From assembly GCA_021802775.1 (NCBI GenBank), contig JAJZRJ010000030.1, positions 1 to 34,023 of the forward strand: DNA of 34,023 bases, written 5' to 3'. The notes under the pieces are model-generated. The model did no database searches. It saw only the letters and a list, made by a program, of their open reading frames with translations, and was not told where the DNA came from. Of this stretch, positions 32,314-34,023 are shown piece by piece. Made by a program: the position numbers and the translations under genes. Every line of letters begins with the position of its first letter. The stretch's first letter is position 1. This stretch comes from Deltaproteobacteria bacterium. GTDB taxonomy: Bacteria; Desulfobacterota; Desulfobulbia; Desulfobulbales; Desulfurivibrionaceae.

Positions 32314-33919
32314 GCCCATCCCCTTTTTTTAAATTTTGACCGGGCGCAAGCAGTGCCTCGATGATATGAGGCTTCGCTGTCTCATGGACCAGAATGCAGA
32401 GCCTCTCCAGAGCGCGCGTAGTGGCGACATAGAACAGCGACGAAAAAAGTTCACCAGTCAAATGTTCAATATCGGTAACAACAATCGCAGGAGAGTCAAG
32501 TCCTTTGAAGCTCTGGATTGTTGTAAAGCGAATCTGCCCCGGCGCGGCCTGCTCAAAGGGAGCAAGTTGCCCGGCCCACGGCGCATTCGTAAGTCCAGCG
32601 GCAGCGCAGCGTGAGCCAGCTTTTGGCGACAGCAGCACAATGTCATCGCCAGCGAATGATTCATTGTGAAGCCGTACAAGCGCGTTGGCCAGTTCCTTAC
32701 GCTGCTGGGATGGCGTTGCGTAATAGCTGATAATAGGCTCAATACGGTCGTCTGGGCGGAGCACGCGCGAATAGTTGGGGTTGAGCTTGCCGAGAAGGTG
32801 TGACAGTGTTGCAACACGCGGAGTATTTCGGCAGTTCACGCGAAGAGAGTACCTGGCAAATGATCCCAGCCTGGCGCGCATAAGTTCTTCGGCGAGATTC
32901 CGATCTTGGCCATATAGCACTTGCCGCTCAAAATCGCCAAACATCATCCACCGTCCGGCAGCCAATCCTCCTTTCAGAACGAGATCTAACACATCCAGAT
33001 AGGCAGGGGTCAGCAAGTCCTGGACTTCGTCCGCGATAATGAGATCGAAGCGGCCAGCATCATCATGCCCATCGAGCAGTTTACACACGGCAGCTTCGGG
33101 CAAATTAACTTCCCAAAAGGAGTCGGCCGGATTTTGTGGCAATGCGACATCGGTAAGGCCGATTAGATATTGATGAAACGTACCGGCGGTAACCATATCG
33201 TCCCGAGCAGCGGGATGCCGGGATAGCCAACGTCCCAAGAGGCGGTTGAAGCACAATAACAGAATTTCTCTTCCGGTAGCAGAAGCTCGCCGGGCCGCCT
33301 CCAGAGCGAGTACCGTCTTTCCCGTTCCCGCTGGCCCAGTAAACAGCACGCGCTCATTGTTCTCCAGCGTATCGAGCGCTTCGAACTGTTCTCCGGTGTA
33401 CCGGAGAACATCAGCCTGCTGGCGAGCTCGCCGGTCGGAAATCTTTTCGGTAAATTCGAAATTTGGCCGAAGAATCCGGGCGATGGCGGCAGCCTGTTGC
33501 TTATCGGGAGCGCGGTTGGTTTCACGGAACCATTTTGCTGACGACTGCCCAGATAGGAAAGACCGCGCATTCCGAAGGACGCCGACAACGAGAGAGGCGA
33601 GGGGTTGGCGGCGAAATCGGGTTGAGTCCATGATCTGCCAGGGATGCCACTCGGCGGACATAGCGTTGAAGTCGATAAACGGAAAAGCGACTGCCGACCA
33701 GAACGGCACTCGCGAAAGAGCCGGATCGCTCCGGACGACCTGTTGGCGGAGGCTGTGCATGGCCTCCGCAGCCTGCTTGAAAGGACCCCGTGGATCACCG
33801 TGAGGGGCATGGCCATAATACCAGAGGCCGTTTTCCCGCTGTAGCGAATGGCATGCCTTGACTTCCACGCAGAGTACGCCGAGCGCGGGGACAATGATCA
33901 CAAATACCATGCTGGCCAT
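32288..33919 (-). CDS. NERD nuclease-SF1 (UvrD-like) helicase, N-terminally truncated
   Basis: The 543 residues comprise a partial NERD nuclease domain (FVIIVPALGVLCVEVKA, residues 6-22, keeping the E-x-K pair) and a UvrD/PIF1-like SF1 helicase: Walker A GPAGTGKT (195-202), Walker B ADEVQD (296-301), QxL/arginine motif NCRNTPR, TTIQSFKGLDSPAIVV, and FYVATTRAL. In intact NERD proteins some 40-60 residues and a catalytic Asp precede the FVII strand; here the frame begins at it, inside a palindrome, so the nuclease is probably inactive or the true N-terminus is lost to rearrangement. No RBS precedes either ATG (33919, 33910). It is the first gene of the defence operon; helicase motifs look intact. 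Confidence 0.85.
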   Translation of the reverse strand: MASMVFVIIVPALGVLCVEVKACHSLQRENGLWYYGHAPHGDPRGPFKQAAEAMHSLRQQVVRSDPALSRVPFWSAVAFPFIDFNAMSAEWHPWQIMDSTRFRRQPLASLVVGVLRNARSFLSGQSSAKWFRETNRAPDKQQAAAIARILRPNFEFTEKISDRRARQQADVLRYTGEQFEALDTLENNERVLFTGPAGTGKTVLALEAARRASATGREILLLCFNRLLGRWLSRHPAARDDMVTAGTFHQYLIGLTDVALPQNPADSFWEVNLPEAAVCKLLDGHDDAGRFDLIIADEVQDLLTPAYLDVLDLVLKGGLAAGRWMMFGDFERQVLYGQDRNLAEELMRARLGSFARYSLRVNCRNTPRVATLSHLLGKLNPNYSRVLRPDDRIEPIISYYATPSQQRKELANALVRLHNESFAGDDIVLLSPKAGSRCAAAGLTNAPWAGQLAPFEQAAPGQIRFTTIQSFKGLDSPAIVVTDIEHLTGELFSSLFYVATTRALERLCILVHETAKPHIIEALLAPGQNLKKGDGHAQSCCQS

Positions 33920-33982
33920 CTGATAAAGTCGTAGCCTTGAAGGAGTAACTTCAACCTACCGGATCAGAGGAGGCCAGCATGG
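33907..33982. repeat. 76-bp palindrome with mirrored start codons
   Basis: Outer arms CCATGCTGGCC (33907-33917) and GGCCAGCATGG (33972-33982) are perfect; ATCTGAT/ATCAGA, GTAG/CTAC and TTGAAG/CTTCAA continue the pairing around loop GAGTAA. Each outer arm contains an ATG reading outward: the truncated NERD-helicase on the minus strand and a new ORF on the plus strand. It could be the end of a mobile element or a divergent regulatory hairpin. Confidence 0.75.
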
Positions 33983-34023
33983 CAAAGTCAAGTGTAACAA
34001 ATCTTCGTCAATTTGTAAGCGGG
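33979..34023 (+). CDS. Start of an unknown ORF cut by the window edge
   Basis: ATG after AGAGGAGGCCAGC (strong RBS) opens MAKSSVTNLRQFVSG to the edge. Fifteen codons are too few to assign. Position at a palindrome next to a truncated gene makes a transposase or other mobile-element gene a reasonable guess only. Confidence 0.5.
   Translation, partial: MAKSSVTNLRQFVSG

Overview
The window looks like a GC-rich, anaerobic Desulfobacterota-type chromosome (Desulfobulbales-like; tentative). Reasons: a selenocysteine tRNA, a stand-alone siroheme sulfite-reductase-like protein with two extra ferredoxin clusters and an FNR-type palindrome upstream, an outer-membrane barrel of the type common in sulfur- and metal-reducing Desulfobacterota, and many divergent but housekeeping-type proteins. 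There is no rRNA and no CRISPR array.

Layout. 0-5.1 kb: SWIM zinc-finger protein, a DEAD-box RNA helicase and an RRM RNA-binding protein (cold-shock-like set), an acidic-tailed CxxC protein, selC, a degenerate AT-rich repeat array and glyQ without an adjacent glyS. 5.3-10.8 kb: ArsR regulator, outer-membrane barrel, the remnant of a group II intron sitting exactly on the barrel gene's terminator, a HigBA-like toxin-antitoxin (TA) pair with a promoter that should give a leaderless mRNA, two overlapping tiny membrane ORFs (the second frameshifted), tRNA-Ala(CGC), a mini HExxH peptidase, tRNA-Arg(ACG) and the sulfite-reductase-like protein. 10.8-19.3 kb is core genome: a RelA/SpoT protein whose synthetase site is degenerate, RNase R, a TrmJ-like methyltransferase, a small membrane protein, a MagIII-like DNA glycosylase with a membrane protein upstream, and ThiC.

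From 19.4 kb to the right edge the window is an accessory, defence-type island. It has AbiEi/AbiEii, a solitary HTH antitoxin, MazEF, ParDE/RelE, VapBC and a RelE/HTH pair. Four copies plus one fragment of an unclassified, same-orientation repeat of about 90-125 bp lie at the module borders. Then comes a tightly overlapping five-gene operon read right to left: a NERD-type nuclease/SF1 helicase (N-terminus lost), a DrmA-like DUF1998 helicase, a DrmB-like DUF1998 protein, a C5-cytosine DNA methyltransferase and an endonuclease III-like Fe-S glycosylase.

The five-gene operon is the candidate undescribed system. It has the DrmA-DrmB-C5 methyltransferase core of DISARM, but the phospholipase D gene drmC is not seen; a NERD helicase leads the operon and a base-excision glycosylase ends it. 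The natural inference is that the methyltransferase marks self DNA, the glycosylase repairs T:G mismatches arising from deaminated 5-methylcytosine (or attacks modified foreign DNA), and the helicase/nuclease parts act on unmodified invaders. The first gene has lost the N-terminal part of its nuclease domain at a 76-bp palindrome, beyond which a divergent gene starts at the window edge, so this copy may be damaged.
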